Source: an uncultured Clostridia bacterium (GTDB lineage Bacteria > Bacillota > Clostridia > Oscillospirales > Ruminococcaceae). Taken from it: a stretch of 8,188 nucleotides of DNA. The notes beneath the pieces are model-generated. The model was not told the origin of the DNA, did no database searches, and was given only the letters and a program-made list of their open reading frames with translations. A program made the translations under genes and the position numbers. The stretch's first letter is position 1; each line of letters begins with the position of its first letter. Where the stretch lies: NCBI GenBank assembly GCA_945910715.1, contig CAMDZU010000044.1, forward strand, positions 1 through 8,188, read 5' to 3'. Of the stretch, positions 1-6,655 are shown in pieces.

Positions 1-6
1 TTTCAT
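1..6 (-). CDS. 5' end of a divergent gene, product unknown (partial)
   Basis: Only the first two codons (Met-Lys) of a gene reading off the left edge on the minus strand are in the window. The start is supported by a purine-rich Shine-Dalgarno region on that strand (AGAGGAAAGGGAG at 8-20, AGAGG core at 16-20, nine bases before the ATG) and by a good promoter immediately upstream (64-69 and 40-45). Nothing can be said about the product. Its divergent position next to a cas operon would fit a regulator, a CRISPR-associated accessory gene or an unrelated neighbour equally well. Confidence 0.5.
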
Positions 7-39
7 GCTCCCTTTCCTCTCGTCCGAAAATCACCCTAT

Positions 40-69
40 ATTATACTATATTATAAGCGTTATTGTCAA
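40..69 (-). promoter_or_regulatory. Sigma-A-type promoter for the divergent gene
   Basis: Read on the minus strand there is a perfect TTGACA (-35, positions 64-69), an 18-nt spacer and a perfect TATAAT (-10, positions 40-45). This predicts a transcript start near 33 and a leader of about 27 nt before the ATG at 4-6. A second TATAAT (50-55) is only 8 nt from the -35 and is probably not used with it. This is the best match to a vegetative promoter in the window. Confidence 0.7.
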
Positions 70-71
70 TA
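61..71. repeat. 11-nt palindrome over the divergent -35 box
   Basis: TATTG-T-CAATA is a perfect inverted repeat around one central base and covers the -35 hexamer of the minus-strand promoter. The inverse half (GACAATA) recurs at 86-92. A repressor binding here would block the divergent gene. That role is inferred; AT-rich palindromes can also occur by chance. Confidence 0.3.
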
Positions 72-154
72 GCAAAGGCGCACCCGACAATAAAACAAAC
101 AGAACGGACAAAATGTTTCATTTTCTATTGTACTGTCAAAAGGACAACAGGCTG

Positions 155-163
155 TGGTATAAT
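155..163 (+). promoter_or_regulatory. Extended -10 promoter candidate P1 toward cas3
   Basis: TGG-TATAAT is a perfect -10 with the upstream TG of an extended -10 element. The -35 is weak: CTGTCA at 133-138, four of six matches, 19-nt spacing. Transcription would start near 170 and leave a 5' untranslated region of about 250 nt before cas3, which would include the repeats at 199-247. Confidence 0.35.
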
Positions 164-198
164 AAAATTAGCTATAAATTATAAAAATGTAGCAACGA

Positions 199-228
199 TT
201 GTTGAAAACGTTGTTGAAAATGTTGACA
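199..228 (+). repeat. Short 12-nt-period tandem repeat TTGTTGAAAA
   Basis: TTGTTGAAAA occurs at 199-208 and again at 211-220, followed by a diverged third unit (TGTTGACA, 221-228). Copies are 12 nt apart. CAAC-GATT-GTTG (193-204) and the palindrome AACGTT (207-212) lie in the same stretch. Such an array could be a cluster of protein binding sites between the two divergent promoters. The function is unknown. Confidence 0.45.
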
Positions 229-247
229 TTTTCGACAGAAATCGACA
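223..247 (+). repeat. Three helically phased T(T/C)GACA copies
   Basis: TTGACA at 223-228, TCGACA at 232-237 and TCGACA at 242-247 are spaced 9 and 10 nt apart, about one helical turn. The first copy matches a -35 hexamer, but no -10 lies 16-18 nt downstream. It therefore looks more like a phased protein-binding array than a promoter. This is a reading from sequence only. Confidence 0.35.
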
Positions 248-276
248 AAAGGAGTAATGGTTTCATCACAGTAAAG

Positions 277-285
277 TGATATAAT
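277..285 (+). promoter_or_regulatory. Extended -10 promoter candidate P2 toward cas3
   Basis: TGA-TATAAT is a perfect -10 preceded by the TG of an extended -10 element. No recognisable -35 sits 16-18 nt upstream, as is allowed for extended -10 promoters. Transcription would start near 292, giving a 5' untranslated region of about 130 nt that carries the inverted repeat at 318-341. Confidence 0.4.
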
Positions 286-317
286 TATAAAAACAAACCG
301 AATAAGGTGCGGAAATT

Positions 318-341
318 TCTTTTATTGTCCATAATAAAGGA
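318..341. repeat. Inverted repeat upstream of cas3, possible operator or hairpin
   Basis: TCTTTTATT and AATAAAGGA are 9-nt arms (one G-T pair) around the 6-nt centre GTCCAT. An alternative pairing, TGTCC (326-330) with GGACA (339-343), overlaps it. The element sits just upstream of a -10-like sequence at 350-360, where an operator would be expected. It could also fold in RNA started further upstream. The role is inferred. Confidence 0.4.
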
Positions 342-360
342 CAGCTGCTTATGATATAGT
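325..360 (+). promoter_or_regulatory. Promoter candidate P3 closest to cas3
   Basis: TGATATAGT at 352-360 is an extended -10 with one mismatch. TATGAT at 350-355 is an alternative -10 lying 19 nt after TTGTCC (325-330, four of six -35 matches). Transcription would begin near 362-367, just before cas3. It overlaps the inverted repeat at 318-341, so binding there could control it. It is weaker in consensus terms than P1 and P2. Confidence 0.3.
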
Positions 361-383
361 AAAATAAGGAATAAATATGCGCT

Positions 384-396
384 GGCGTTTTGCGCC
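384..396 (+). promoter_or_regulatory. Small GC hairpin ahead of the cas3 ribosome site
   Basis: GGCG (384-387) pairs with CGCC (393-396) around a 5-nt loop, in otherwise AT-rich DNA and 14 nt before the AGGAGG of cas3. It may keep the ribosome site open or block the upstream ATG at 377. The evidence is complementarity only. Confidence 0.25.
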
Positions 397-410
397 GCCG
401 TATCAAAAAA

Positions 411-416
411 AGGAGG
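411..416 (+). promoter_or_regulatory. Ribosome binding site that decides the cas3 start
   Basis: A perfect AGGAGG lies 5 nt before the ATG at 422-424. An earlier in-frame ATG at 377 has a weaker AAGGA (366-370). Similarity to known I-C Cas3 proteins begins right after the 422 start, so 422 is preferred. Confidence 0.8.
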
Positions 417-421
417 GCAAA

Positions 422-2566
422 ATGGAATTTACGGCTCACAAAACCGAGGACGGAAAAATCCAGTCTGTAAAGGAACATCTTGAGGGCACGGCAAGGCTTG
501 CGGAGGAATTTGCCGCAGGACGGCTTACAAAGCTTGCGGAAACCGCCGCTTTGCTGCACGACATAGGAAAGTACAGCGGCGCCTTTCAGCAGCACATAAA
601 CGGCAGTCCCACAAGGGTCGAGCACTCGGTCTGCGGCGCAAAGGAATGTAAGGCGCTGTTCCCCAAAAACAGCCTTTCCGCACCATTGCTTGAATACTGC
701 ATTGCAGGACATCACTCGGGGCTGCCCGACGGGGGAAGCGCCGCCGACAGCGAGGATATGCCCACGCTTTCCGCAAGAATGAAGCGGAAAGGCGAGGATT
801 ATTCCGCCTATAAAGAGGAATTGGAAATTGCTCTCCCCGATGAAAGGGAGCTTATGGAGCTGCTTAAAAAAGCAGGCTCAAAGGAGGAGCTTACCGAGCT
901 GTACTGCTTTTTCACAAGATATGTTTTCTCCTGCCTTACGGACGCAGATTTTATAGACACGGAGCGTTTCTGCAGCGGAAAACTGTCACGAGGAGGCAAG
1001 GGGGATTTTGAAAAGGCGCTGACTGCTGTGGAGGAAAAGCTTAACTCCTTCAAGGCGGACACCAAGGTAAAAAAGGCAAGACGGGAGCTGCTTCTGCAGG
1101 CGGTGGAAAACGCAGAGAGCCTTTCGGGAATAAATATTCTCAATATGCCTACGGGCAGCGGAAAAACTCTGTGCAGCCTTGACATTGCTCTCAGAACGGC
1201 AGTCAAGGAGAAGAAAAAGCGCATAATCTACGTTATACCCTATACCAGCATTATTGAGCAGACAGCGGAGATTTTCGAGGATATTTTCGGTGACAGGGTG
1301 GATATTCTGCAGCACCATTCCAACTTTATCCCCGACAGCGACGACGAAAACAGCGGCACTGCGGAGAAAATAAAGCGAAACTGCGAAAACTGGGATTCCC
1401 CCTTTATTATCACCACAACGGTACAGTTTTTCGAAAGCTTATACCATTATAAAGGCAGCAGACTGCGAAAGCTGCACAATATGGTGGACAGCGTAATTGT
1501 CTTTGACGAAGCGCACCTTTTGCCGCTTAAATACCTTAAGCCGTGCATAAGGGGAGTGGGCTTTCTGACGGAATATTTCGGCTGCAAGGCGCTGTTTCTG
1601 TCGGCAACAATGCCCGACTACAAGCCCCTTTTCCGTGAATTTCTGCCGGGTACGCAGGTAAAGGAGCTGATAACCGACAAAAGCAGCTTTGAGGCTTTCA
1701 GAAACTGCGGCTATGTGAATATAGGGGAAAAGGACTACGAGGCGATTGCGGCGGAGGCTGAAAAGTACGACAGCGCACTTATTGTTGTAAACACAAGAAA
1801 AGCCGCCCATAAGGTTTACGACTTAATTAGCGGCAGGAAATTCCACCTTTCCACCTATATGACCCCCGAGCACCGTTCAGAGGTAATAGGGCGGATAAAG
1901 GCGCTTATTGGCAAGGAGAAAATCACGGTGGTTTCGACTTCCCTTGTGGAGGCGGGGGTTGACCTTGACTTTGAGGCGGTTTTCCGTGAGCTTGCGGGAC
2001 TTGACAACATTTTGCAGGCAGGAGGACGGTGCAACCGTGAGGGAAAACGGGATAACGGCAGGGTCTTTGTTTTTGAAACGGAAAACAGGCTTAAAGGCGA
2101 TATGGGAATAAGGGCGAATATTGCCAAGTCCCTCCTTGAAAGTGACATTACCTCTCCCGAGGTTATAGAGGATTATTACGGACGTATTTTCGACTTCAAC
2201 GATAAGCTGATTAAGGAAAATTCCATTTACCGCATGGCTGGGGACACAGGACTTTATTCCCTCCCATTCAGAAAATATGCGGAAAGCTTTGAGCTTATCG
2301 GCGCTGACACAAGGGGCATTGTTATTCCCCGTGACGAGAAAAGCAGAGGGCTTGTACAGCGACTTGAATACGGAGAAATGTCCGTTATGAGGGCACTTCA
2401 GCGGTACAGCGTTTCGGTTTACGGCTATCAGCTTGACGAGATACTGAAAATGGGCATTGTGAGAGAAATAAACGGCGTGCTTGTGCTTGAGGATATGAGC
2501 AGGTACAGCGATAAAAAAGGCTTTGTTTACAGCGAAAGCTGTGATGATAACTATATTATGTGTTAG
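422..2566 (+). CDS. cas3: CRISPR-associated nuclease/helicase Cas3, type I-C
   Basis: This 714-residue protein is the effector that unwinds and degrades target DNA after recruitment by the I-C Cascade complex. The N-terminal HD nuclease domain (about 1-200) shows H19 (KEHLEG), H46-D47 (LLHDIGK), H68 (EHS), H97-H98 (AGHHSG) and the LTDAD motif near 172-176. The superfamily 2 helicase follows: Walker A MPTGSGKT (242-249), motif II DEAH (362-365), motif III SAT (394-396), motif V around VEAGVDLDF (509-517) and motif VI QAGGRCNR (532-539). All key residues are present, so an active enzyme is likely. It is the first gene of the operon, and its TAG overlaps the ribosome site of cas5c. An upstream in-frame ATG at 377 would add 15 residues with no expected similarity to Cas3. 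The family call is near certain; the exact start is slightly less so. Confidence 0.97.
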   Translation: MEFTAHKTEDGKIQSVKEHLEGTARLAEEFAAGRLTKLAETAALLHDIGKYSGAFQQHINGSPTRVEHSVCGAKECKALFPKNSLSAPLLEYCIAGHHSGLPDGGSAADSEDMPTLSARMKRKGEDYSAYKEELEIALPDERELMELLKKAGSKEELTELYCFFTRYVFSCLTDADFIDTERFCSGKLSRGGKGDFEKALTAVEEKLNSFKADTKVKKARRELLLQAVENAESLSGINILNMPTGSGKTLCSLDIALRTAVKEKKKRIIYVIPYTSIIEQTAEIFEDIFGDRVDILQHHSNFIPDSDDENSGTAEKIKRNCENWDSPFIITTTVQFFESLYHYKGSRLRKLHNMVDSVIVFDEAHLLPLKYLKPCIRGVGFLTEYFGCKALFLSATMPDYKPLFREFLPGTQVKELITDKSSFEAFRNCGYVNIGEKDYEAIAAEAEKYDSALIVVNTRKAAHKVYDLISGRKFHLSTYMTPEHRSEVIGRIKALIGKEKITVVSTSLVEAGVDLDFEAVFRELAGLDNILQAGGRCNREGKRDNGRVFVFETENRLKGDMGIRANIAKSLLESDITSPEVIEDYYGRIFDFNDKLIKENSIYRMAGDTGLYSLPFRKYAESFELIGADTRGIVIPRDEKSRGLVQRLEYGEMSVMRALQRYSVSVYGYQLDEILKMGIVREINGVLVLEDMSRYSDKKGFVYSESCDDNYIMC

Positions 2567-2576
2567 GAGTGATAAA

Positions 2577-3299
2577 ATGGCTTACGGATTCAGGATAATG
2601 GTGGACGGAGATTACGCCTGCTTTACAAGGCCCGAAATGAAGGTAGAGCGTGTAAGCTACGACGTGCCTACCCCGGGAGCGCTGGAGGGGCTGCTGAAAA
2701 GCGTTTACTGGAAGCCTGCAATACGCTATGTTATCGACAGAATCGTGGTGTTCAGTCCCATTGAGTTTGTTAACATACGGCGCAACGAGGTAAAAAGCAA
2801 GGTGCTCCTTTCGGCGGTAAAGGGGCAGATGAGCGGCAAGGGGGATTCCCCGCAGATAATCGCCGCAGAGGACAGAAGTCAGCGAGCGGCAATGCTGCTC
2901 AAAAACGTGAAATACGGCATTGAATTTCACTTTGAGCTTACGGGAATAAAATCAGATCACGAGGACGAAAACGAGGAAAAGCACTACAATATAATTCTCC
3001 GCCGCCTTAAAAACGGACAGCAGTTCAGACAGCCCGTTTTAGGCTGCAGAGAGTTTCCCGTAAAGCATATCGAGCTTGTGGAGGATTTTGACTATAACCT
3101 TGTTTCGGACAGCTTAAAGGGGGATTTTGATTTGGGCTTTATGCTATATCGGCTCAACTTCGAGGACGGAGGCAGACCCATAAACAACGACCCCGATAAC
3201 CCCGTTTATTCCGACAGGGCGGAGGCGGTTTATTACCGTCCCCGTATGGTTGACGGAGTTATTGACGTGGCAAGGTACAGGGAGGGGATAAAATGCTGA
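2577..3299 (+). CDS. cas5c: Cas5c (Cas5d), crRNA-processing Cascade subunit
   Basis: A 240-residue RAMP-fold protein. In type I-C systems, which lack Cas6, Cas5c cuts the repeat hairpin in pre-crRNA and stays bound to the 5' handle in Cascade. Family signatures visible here are the N-terminal YDVPTPGALEGLLKSVYW block (28-45), the EDRSQRAAMLLKNV segment (98-111), GCREFPVKHIEL (156-167), LGFMLYRLNF and the C-terminal YYRPRMVDGVIDV. Y44 is a plausible match to the catalytic tyrosine described for Cas5d; the matching Lys/His pair needs an alignment to place. The start at 2577 is chosen because AGGAG (2565-2569) lies 7 nt before it and the family begins MxYGFRIxV. An upstream in-frame ATG at 2523 lies inside cas3. 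It follows cas3 by 10 nt and its stop overlaps cas8c. Confidence 0.96.
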   Translation: MAYGFRIMVDGDYACFTRPEMKVERVSYDVPTPGALEGLLKSVYWKPAIRYVIDRIVVFSPIEFVNIRRNEVKSKVLLSAVKGQMSGKGDSPQIIAAEDRSQRAAMLLKNVKYGIEFHFELTGIKSDHEDENEEKHYNIILRRLKNGQQFRQPVLGCREFPVKHIELVEDFDYNLVSDSLKGDFDLGFMLYRLNFEDGGRPINNDPDNPVYSDRAEAVYYRPRMVDGVIDVARYREGIKC

Positions 3300-5080
3300 T
3301 AAATGCGCTTTGCGAGTACAGCGACTATCTGAAAGGCAAGGGCGGTGACGTAATTCCAGACTGTCTTTCCGCACAGGACGTAAGCTTTATGATTTTTCTC
3401 ACACCCGAGGGGGAAATAAGCGGAATACAGAGCATAAGGGAAGAAGTTGAAATCCCTCAGAAAAATAACAAGGTCAAAAAAGTCCTTAAGCCCGTTTCCG
3501 CAATTCTCCCCAAAAGAACCCAGAAAACCTGCGTCTGCGCCAATATAATCGAGCACCGACCGCTGTACATATTCGGTCTTAACCTTGAAAAAGAGGGCTT
3601 TACTCCCGAGGATAAAACGGATAAGGCGAAAAAATCCCACCAGGCTTTTGTAAAGGAAAACCTTGCTTTCTGCGAGGGAATGGAGTCGGAAATCGTAAAA
3701 GCCTACCGCAATTTCCTTGAAAGGTGGAAACCTGAGGAGCAATGCCAAAACAAAGAGCTGCTGTCAATCGGCAAGGACTATTCGGGCAGCTATTTCTGCT
3801 TTGCCCTTGACGGACACCCCGAAATAAAGCTTCACGAGGACAAGGAGCTTATGGGAAAATATATTGCCGAAAACAGCGGCAATGAGGACGGCGACGAGGG
3901 CGGCGTAAGCGCTATGTGCGCCGTTGAGGGCAAGGTGCTGCCCATTGCAAGAATACACGAGAAAATAAAGGGAATCGCAGGGGGAAATTCCACAGGCGGC
4001 GCTCTTGTTATGTATAACGATACCGCCTTTGAATCCTACGGAAAAACCCAGTCCTACAACAGCAACATTTCCGAAAGGGCAATGAAAAAATACACCTCCG
4101 CTCTCAATTATCTGCTGAGCGACAAAAAGCACCATATTTATCTTGAGGACACCACAATTGTGTTTTTCGCAATGTCAAAGGACGACAGTGAGGAGTGCGA
4201 TTGGTTTATGTCGCTGCTTAACGGAGATGAGGTCAAAAAGACTGATGAGGCTTTAAAATCGGTTATGGAGCAGGCAAAACAGGGCAAAAACGCAGATACC
4301 GCCGAAATAAATGAGGACGTGATTTTCTACATTGCAGGCTTTACCCCAAACAGCTCAAGAATCTGTCAGAAATTCATAGTCCGTGACAAATTCGGCAATA
4401 TACTGAAAAATATCGAACAGCATCAGCTTGATATGGCGGTAAAGGAGGGCGGACAGGTAGGCACTTATTGGATTTTAAAGGAGCTTATCTCCCCCAAGTC
4501 CTCAAACGAAAAAGTCCCCTCTCCCCTTTCGTCGGCATTGTTTTACTCAATACTCAACGGCACGAAATATCCCGATTCGCTGTTAAGCACGGTGATAAGG
4601 CGGATTAAAACGGACAATGACACCGACAAAAGCAGGTTTGTTAAATTAAACGACACCCGTATAGGAATAATCAAGGCCTGCCTTAACCGAAAGGCAAGGC
4701 TTTCAGGAAAACAGGAGGAAATAAAAATGGCACTGGACACGGAAAACAAAAACCCGGCTTACCTTTGCGGCAGACTTTTTGCGGCGCTGGAAATGGCGCA
4801 GAAAAATGCGGCAGGAACAGAGCTTAACACAACAATCAAGGACAGATATTTCTCGTCCGCTTGTTCAAGACCCTCGTCGGTTTTTCCCACTCTGCTCAAG
4901 CTGGCTCAGCATCATCTGTCAAAGAAAAACCACATAGGCGTTCAGAAAGCAATTTCACAGGTAATGGAGCTTCTGGACAGCGACTTCCCATCAACTCTTT
5001 CCCTTGACGAACAGGGAAAATTCATTATCGGCTATTATCAGCAGAACAACGCTTTTTACACTAAAAAAGAAACGGAATAA
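3293..5080 (+). CDS. cas8c: Cas8c (Csd1), large subunit of type I-C Cascade
   Basis: A 595-residue protein, the usual size for Csd1. In Cascade, Cas8c recognises the PAM and helps open the target DNA. Recognition rests on the N-terminal MLINALCEYSDYL start typical of the family, the HRPLYIFGLN segment near 84-93, and a strongly conserved central block from about residue 209 (CAVEGKVLPIARIHEKIKG, then GGNSTGGALV and SYGKTQSYN, ending in YTSALNYLL). The ATG lies within the end of cas5c (ATGCTGA, 7-nt overlap), and GGAGGGG (3281-3287) sits 5 nt before it inside cas5c, so the two are probably translationally coupled. The C-terminal 117 residues are also expected as a separate protein, Cas11c, from an internal start (see that entry). 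No frameshift or truncation is seen. Confidence 0.95.
   Translation: MLINALCEYSDYLKGKGGDVIPDCLSAQDVSFMIFLTPEGEISGIQSIREEVEIPQKNNKVKKVLKPVSAILPKRTQKTCVCANIIEHRPLYIFGLNLEKEGFTPEDKTDKAKKSHQAFVKENLAFCEGMESEIVKAYRNFLERWKPEEQCQNKELLSIGKDYSGSYFCFALDGHPEIKLHEDKELMGKYIAENSGNEDGDEGGVSAMCAVEGKVLPIARIHEKIKGIAGGNSTGGALVMYNDTAFESYGKTQSYNSNISERAMKKYTSALNYLLSDKKHHIYLEDTTIVFFAMSKDDSEECDWFMSLLNGDEVKKTDEALKSVMEQAKQGKNADTAEINEDVIFYIAGFTPNSSRICQKFIVRDKFGNILKNIEQHQLDMAVKEGGQVGTYWILKELISPKSSNEKVPSPLSSALFYSILNGTKYPDSLLSTVIRRIKTDNDTDKSRFVKLNDTRIGIIKACLNRKARLSGKQEEIKMALDTENKNPAYLCGRLFAALEMAQKNAAGTELNTTIKDRYFSSACSRPSSVFPTLLKLAQHHLSKKNHIGVQKAISQVMELLDSDFPSTLSLDEQGKFIIGYYQQNNAFYTKKETE
4713..4718 (+). promoter_or_regulatory. 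Internal ribosome binding site inside cas8c
   Basis: A perfect AGGAGG lies 8 nt before an in-frame ATG at 4727-4729, within the cas8c coding sequence, where it encodes part of KQEEIK. It is as strong as the site in front of cas3. Its position at the junction to the C-terminal domain marks it as the start signal for Cas11c. Confidence 0.8.
4727..5080 (+). CDS. cas11c: Cas11c small subunit, internal in-frame start within cas8c
   Basis: Translation from the ATG at 4727 in the cas8c frame gives a 117-residue protein beginning MALDTENKNPAYLCGRLFAA and ending at the cas8c stop. In characterised type I-C systems the small subunit Cas11c is made this way from the 3' end of cas8c, and several copies line the Cascade belly and stabilise the R-loop. 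What is seen here is a perfect AGGAGG at the right distance, an in-frame ATG (478 codons after the cas8c start), a product of the expected small-subunit size, and an N-terminus of the NPxYLxGRLFA type at the domain boundary. Production of the protein in this organism is inferred by analogy. It would normally be missed in annotation because it lies wholly inside another gene. Confidence 0.8.
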   Translation: MALDTENKNPAYLCGRLFAALEMAQKNAAGTELNTTIKDRYFSSACSRPSSVFPTLLKLAQHHLSKKNHIGVQKAISQVMELLDSDFPSTLSLDEQGKFIIGYYQQNNAFYTKKETE

Positions 5081-5104
5081 TTTATTTGAGAAAGGAAAAA
5101 TATT

Positions 5105-5992
5105 ATGGAACCTATCAAGAACAGATACGAATTTGTAATGCTTTTCGACGTTGAAAACGGCAACCCCAACGGCGACCCCGACGCAGGCAATATGCCGAGA
5201 ACCGACCCCGAAACCTCTCTCGGAATTGTTACGGACGTTTGCCTTAAAAGGAAGATAAGAAACTATGTTCAGCTTGTGCCTGCCGAGGAAAATGCGGAGA
5301 AACAGAACAATATACTTGTTCTCCCCGACAGGGCGCTTAACAGCAAATTTACCGACGCTTACAGAGCTCTTGGTCTTGCCGAAAATCAGAAAGGCAAAAT
5401 TTCCAACGACGTAAAAGCGGCAAGGGACTATATGTGCAGAAACTACTATGACGTAAGAACATTCGGTGCAGTTATGAGCACAGGGGATGACCCGTGCGGA
5501 ATTGTAAGAGGCCCTGTTCAGCTTACCTTCGGAAAGAGCGTTGACCCCATTTTCCCACAGGAAATCACAATCACAAGACAGGCAATTACAACTGAGACCA
5601 AGCACGGAGACGGCAACCAAACCGAAATGGGCAAAAAGTCAATCGTCCCCTACGGACTGTACAGAGCGGAGGGCTTTATCAATGCAAATTTAGCCCAGAC
5701 AACAGGCTTTGACGACAACGACCTTAAGCTTTTGTGGAAAGCAATCGTAAATATGTTCGAGTATGACAGAAGCGCCGCAAGAGGAAAAATGAGCCTTAGA
5801 AAGCTTATTGTCTTCAGGCACGCAGGCATACTGGGAAATGCGCCTGCAAGCAGACTTTTCGACCTTGTAAGGGTGGAAAAGAATACGGAAGTGCCAAGAC
5901 AGTATTCCGACTATACCGTTACAATTGACGAAAGCGGCAAACCCGAGGGCATTGAAATTCTGGACGGCTTTGAAGAAGCTTATAAGGAATGA
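5105..5992 (+). CDS. cas7c: Cas7c (Csd2), backbone subunit of type I-C Cascade
   Basis: A 295-residue RAMP-type protein, normal for the family, which polymerises along the crRNA spacer to form the Cascade backbone. The N-terminus carries the diagnostic RYEFVMLFDVENGNPNGDPD (7-26) followed by GNMPRTDPETSLGIVTDVCLKRKIRNYV. Other family-like segments are DVRTFGAVMS and FGKSVDPI in the middle, and SAARGKMSLRKLIVF toward the C-terminus. The start at 5105 has GAAAGGA (5090-5096) 8 nt upstream. The 24-nt gap after cas8c is the largest between genes in the operon and contains no terminator-like structure. The stop overlaps the cas4 start as ATGA. Confidence 0.97.
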   Translation: MEPIKNRYEFVMLFDVENGNPNGDPDAGNMPRTDPETSLGIVTDVCLKRKIRNYVQLVPAEENAEKQNNILVLPDRALNSKFTDAYRALGLAENQKGKISNDVKAARDYMCRNYYDVRTFGAVMSTGDDPCGIVRGPVQLTFGKSVDPIFPQEITITRQAITTETKHGDGNQTEMGKKSIVPYGLYRAEGFINANLAQTTGFDDNDLKLLWKAIVNMFEYDRSAARGKMSLRKLIVFRHAGILGNAPASRLFDLVRVEKNTEVPRQYSDYTVTIDESGKPEGIEILDGFEEAYKE

Positions 5993-6651
5993 ACGATTAT
6001 CCCATAAACATAAGGGCAATACAGCACTATATGTATTGCCCCCGACGTTTCGGGCTGCTGGAGGTCAACGACGACTGGGCGGAAAACGCCTTTGTGGTTT
6101 CCGCAAACCTTATGCACACCCACGTCCACGACGGCAGTCACAGCTTTAATTCAGCCGACGGCACAATTTCAAGAAGCTCCCTTGCGGTTTACAACGACAG
6201 CCTTGACATTTTCGGCATTACCGACTGCGTTGAATTTGTAAAATGTAAGGGCGGAGTGGAAATAGAGGGCTTCGAGGGCAGGTACAGAGTGAAAATAATC
6301 GAGTACAAGCCAAAGCCCCCAAAGGATGGTACTTTTCATAAATCGGACGCAATGCAGGTTTACGCACAGAAGATATGCGCTGACAGTATGTGGCATTGTC
6401 AGAGCGAGGGATATATTTACTACACCGAAACCAAAAGGCGGATAAAGCTGCCCTTTGAAACAGAGGGGGAAGCCTATTACAAGGAGCTGCTTGGTTACCT
6501 TGAAAAAATGCGGGGCATTATTTCAAGGGGCAATATTCCTCCCAGAGTTAAAGGGCAGAAATGCTCGGGCTGCTCTCTGTCCGACTATTGCTTTGCAAAA
6601 ACGGGAAGGTACAGCGTTAAAGCCGAGATAATGGCGATGAAAGGGGGCTAA
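5989..6651 (+). CDS. cas4: Cas4, Fe-S cluster RecB-like nuclease for spacer acquisition
   Basis: A 220-residue protein of the Cas4 family, which trims prespacers and selects their PAM and orientation together with Cas1-Cas2. Visible motifs are an N-terminal cysteine in YCPRRF (C17), the RecB-type catalytic set H43, D79 (GITDC), E105 and K107 (IIEYK), Q123/Y125 (QVYAQ), and a C-terminal cysteine group C192, C195 and C201 (KCSGCSLSDYC). C17 and the C-terminal three are the expected 4Fe-4S ligands. Nothing is missing. The ATG overlaps the cas7c stop (ATGA, 4 nt), indicating translational coupling. It is a stand-alone gene, not fused to cas1 as in some systems. Confidence 0.96.
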   Translation: MNDYPINIRAIQHYMYCPRRFGLLEVNDDWAENAFVVSANLMHTHVHDGSHSFNSADGTISRSSLAVYNDSLDIFGITDCVEFVKCKGGVEIEGFEGRYRVKIIEYKPKPPKDGTFHKSDAMQVYAQKICADSMWHCQSEGYIYYTETKRRIKLPFETEGEAYYKELLGYLEKMRGIISRGNIPPRVKGQKCSGCSLSDYCFAKTGRYSVKAEIMAMKGG

Positions 6652-6655
6652 CGAC

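Noticed and set aside
63..257. Open frame of 64 codons on the + strand upstream of cas3
   Set aside because: It begins at a TTG without a ribosome site, crosses the likely promoter elements, and its VENVVENV section simply reflects the DNA tandem repeat. No recognisable protein.
257..274. Five-codon mini-frame (MVSSQ) with AAAAGGAG just upstream
   Set aside because: The ribosome-site match is good, but the spacing is only 2 nt and the frame is too short to assign. There is no attenuator-like structure or run of one amino acid's codons.
3233..3748. Minus-strand open frame of 171 codons opposite cas5c/cas8c
   Set aside because: It overlaps the end of cas5c and the start of cas8c in antisense and has no recognisable domain.
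4991..5620. Minus-strand open frame of 209 codons opposite cas8c/cas7c
   Set aside because: It lies opposite strongly conserved coding sequence, and its translation looks low-complexity and membrane-like, as reverse-strand shadows often do.
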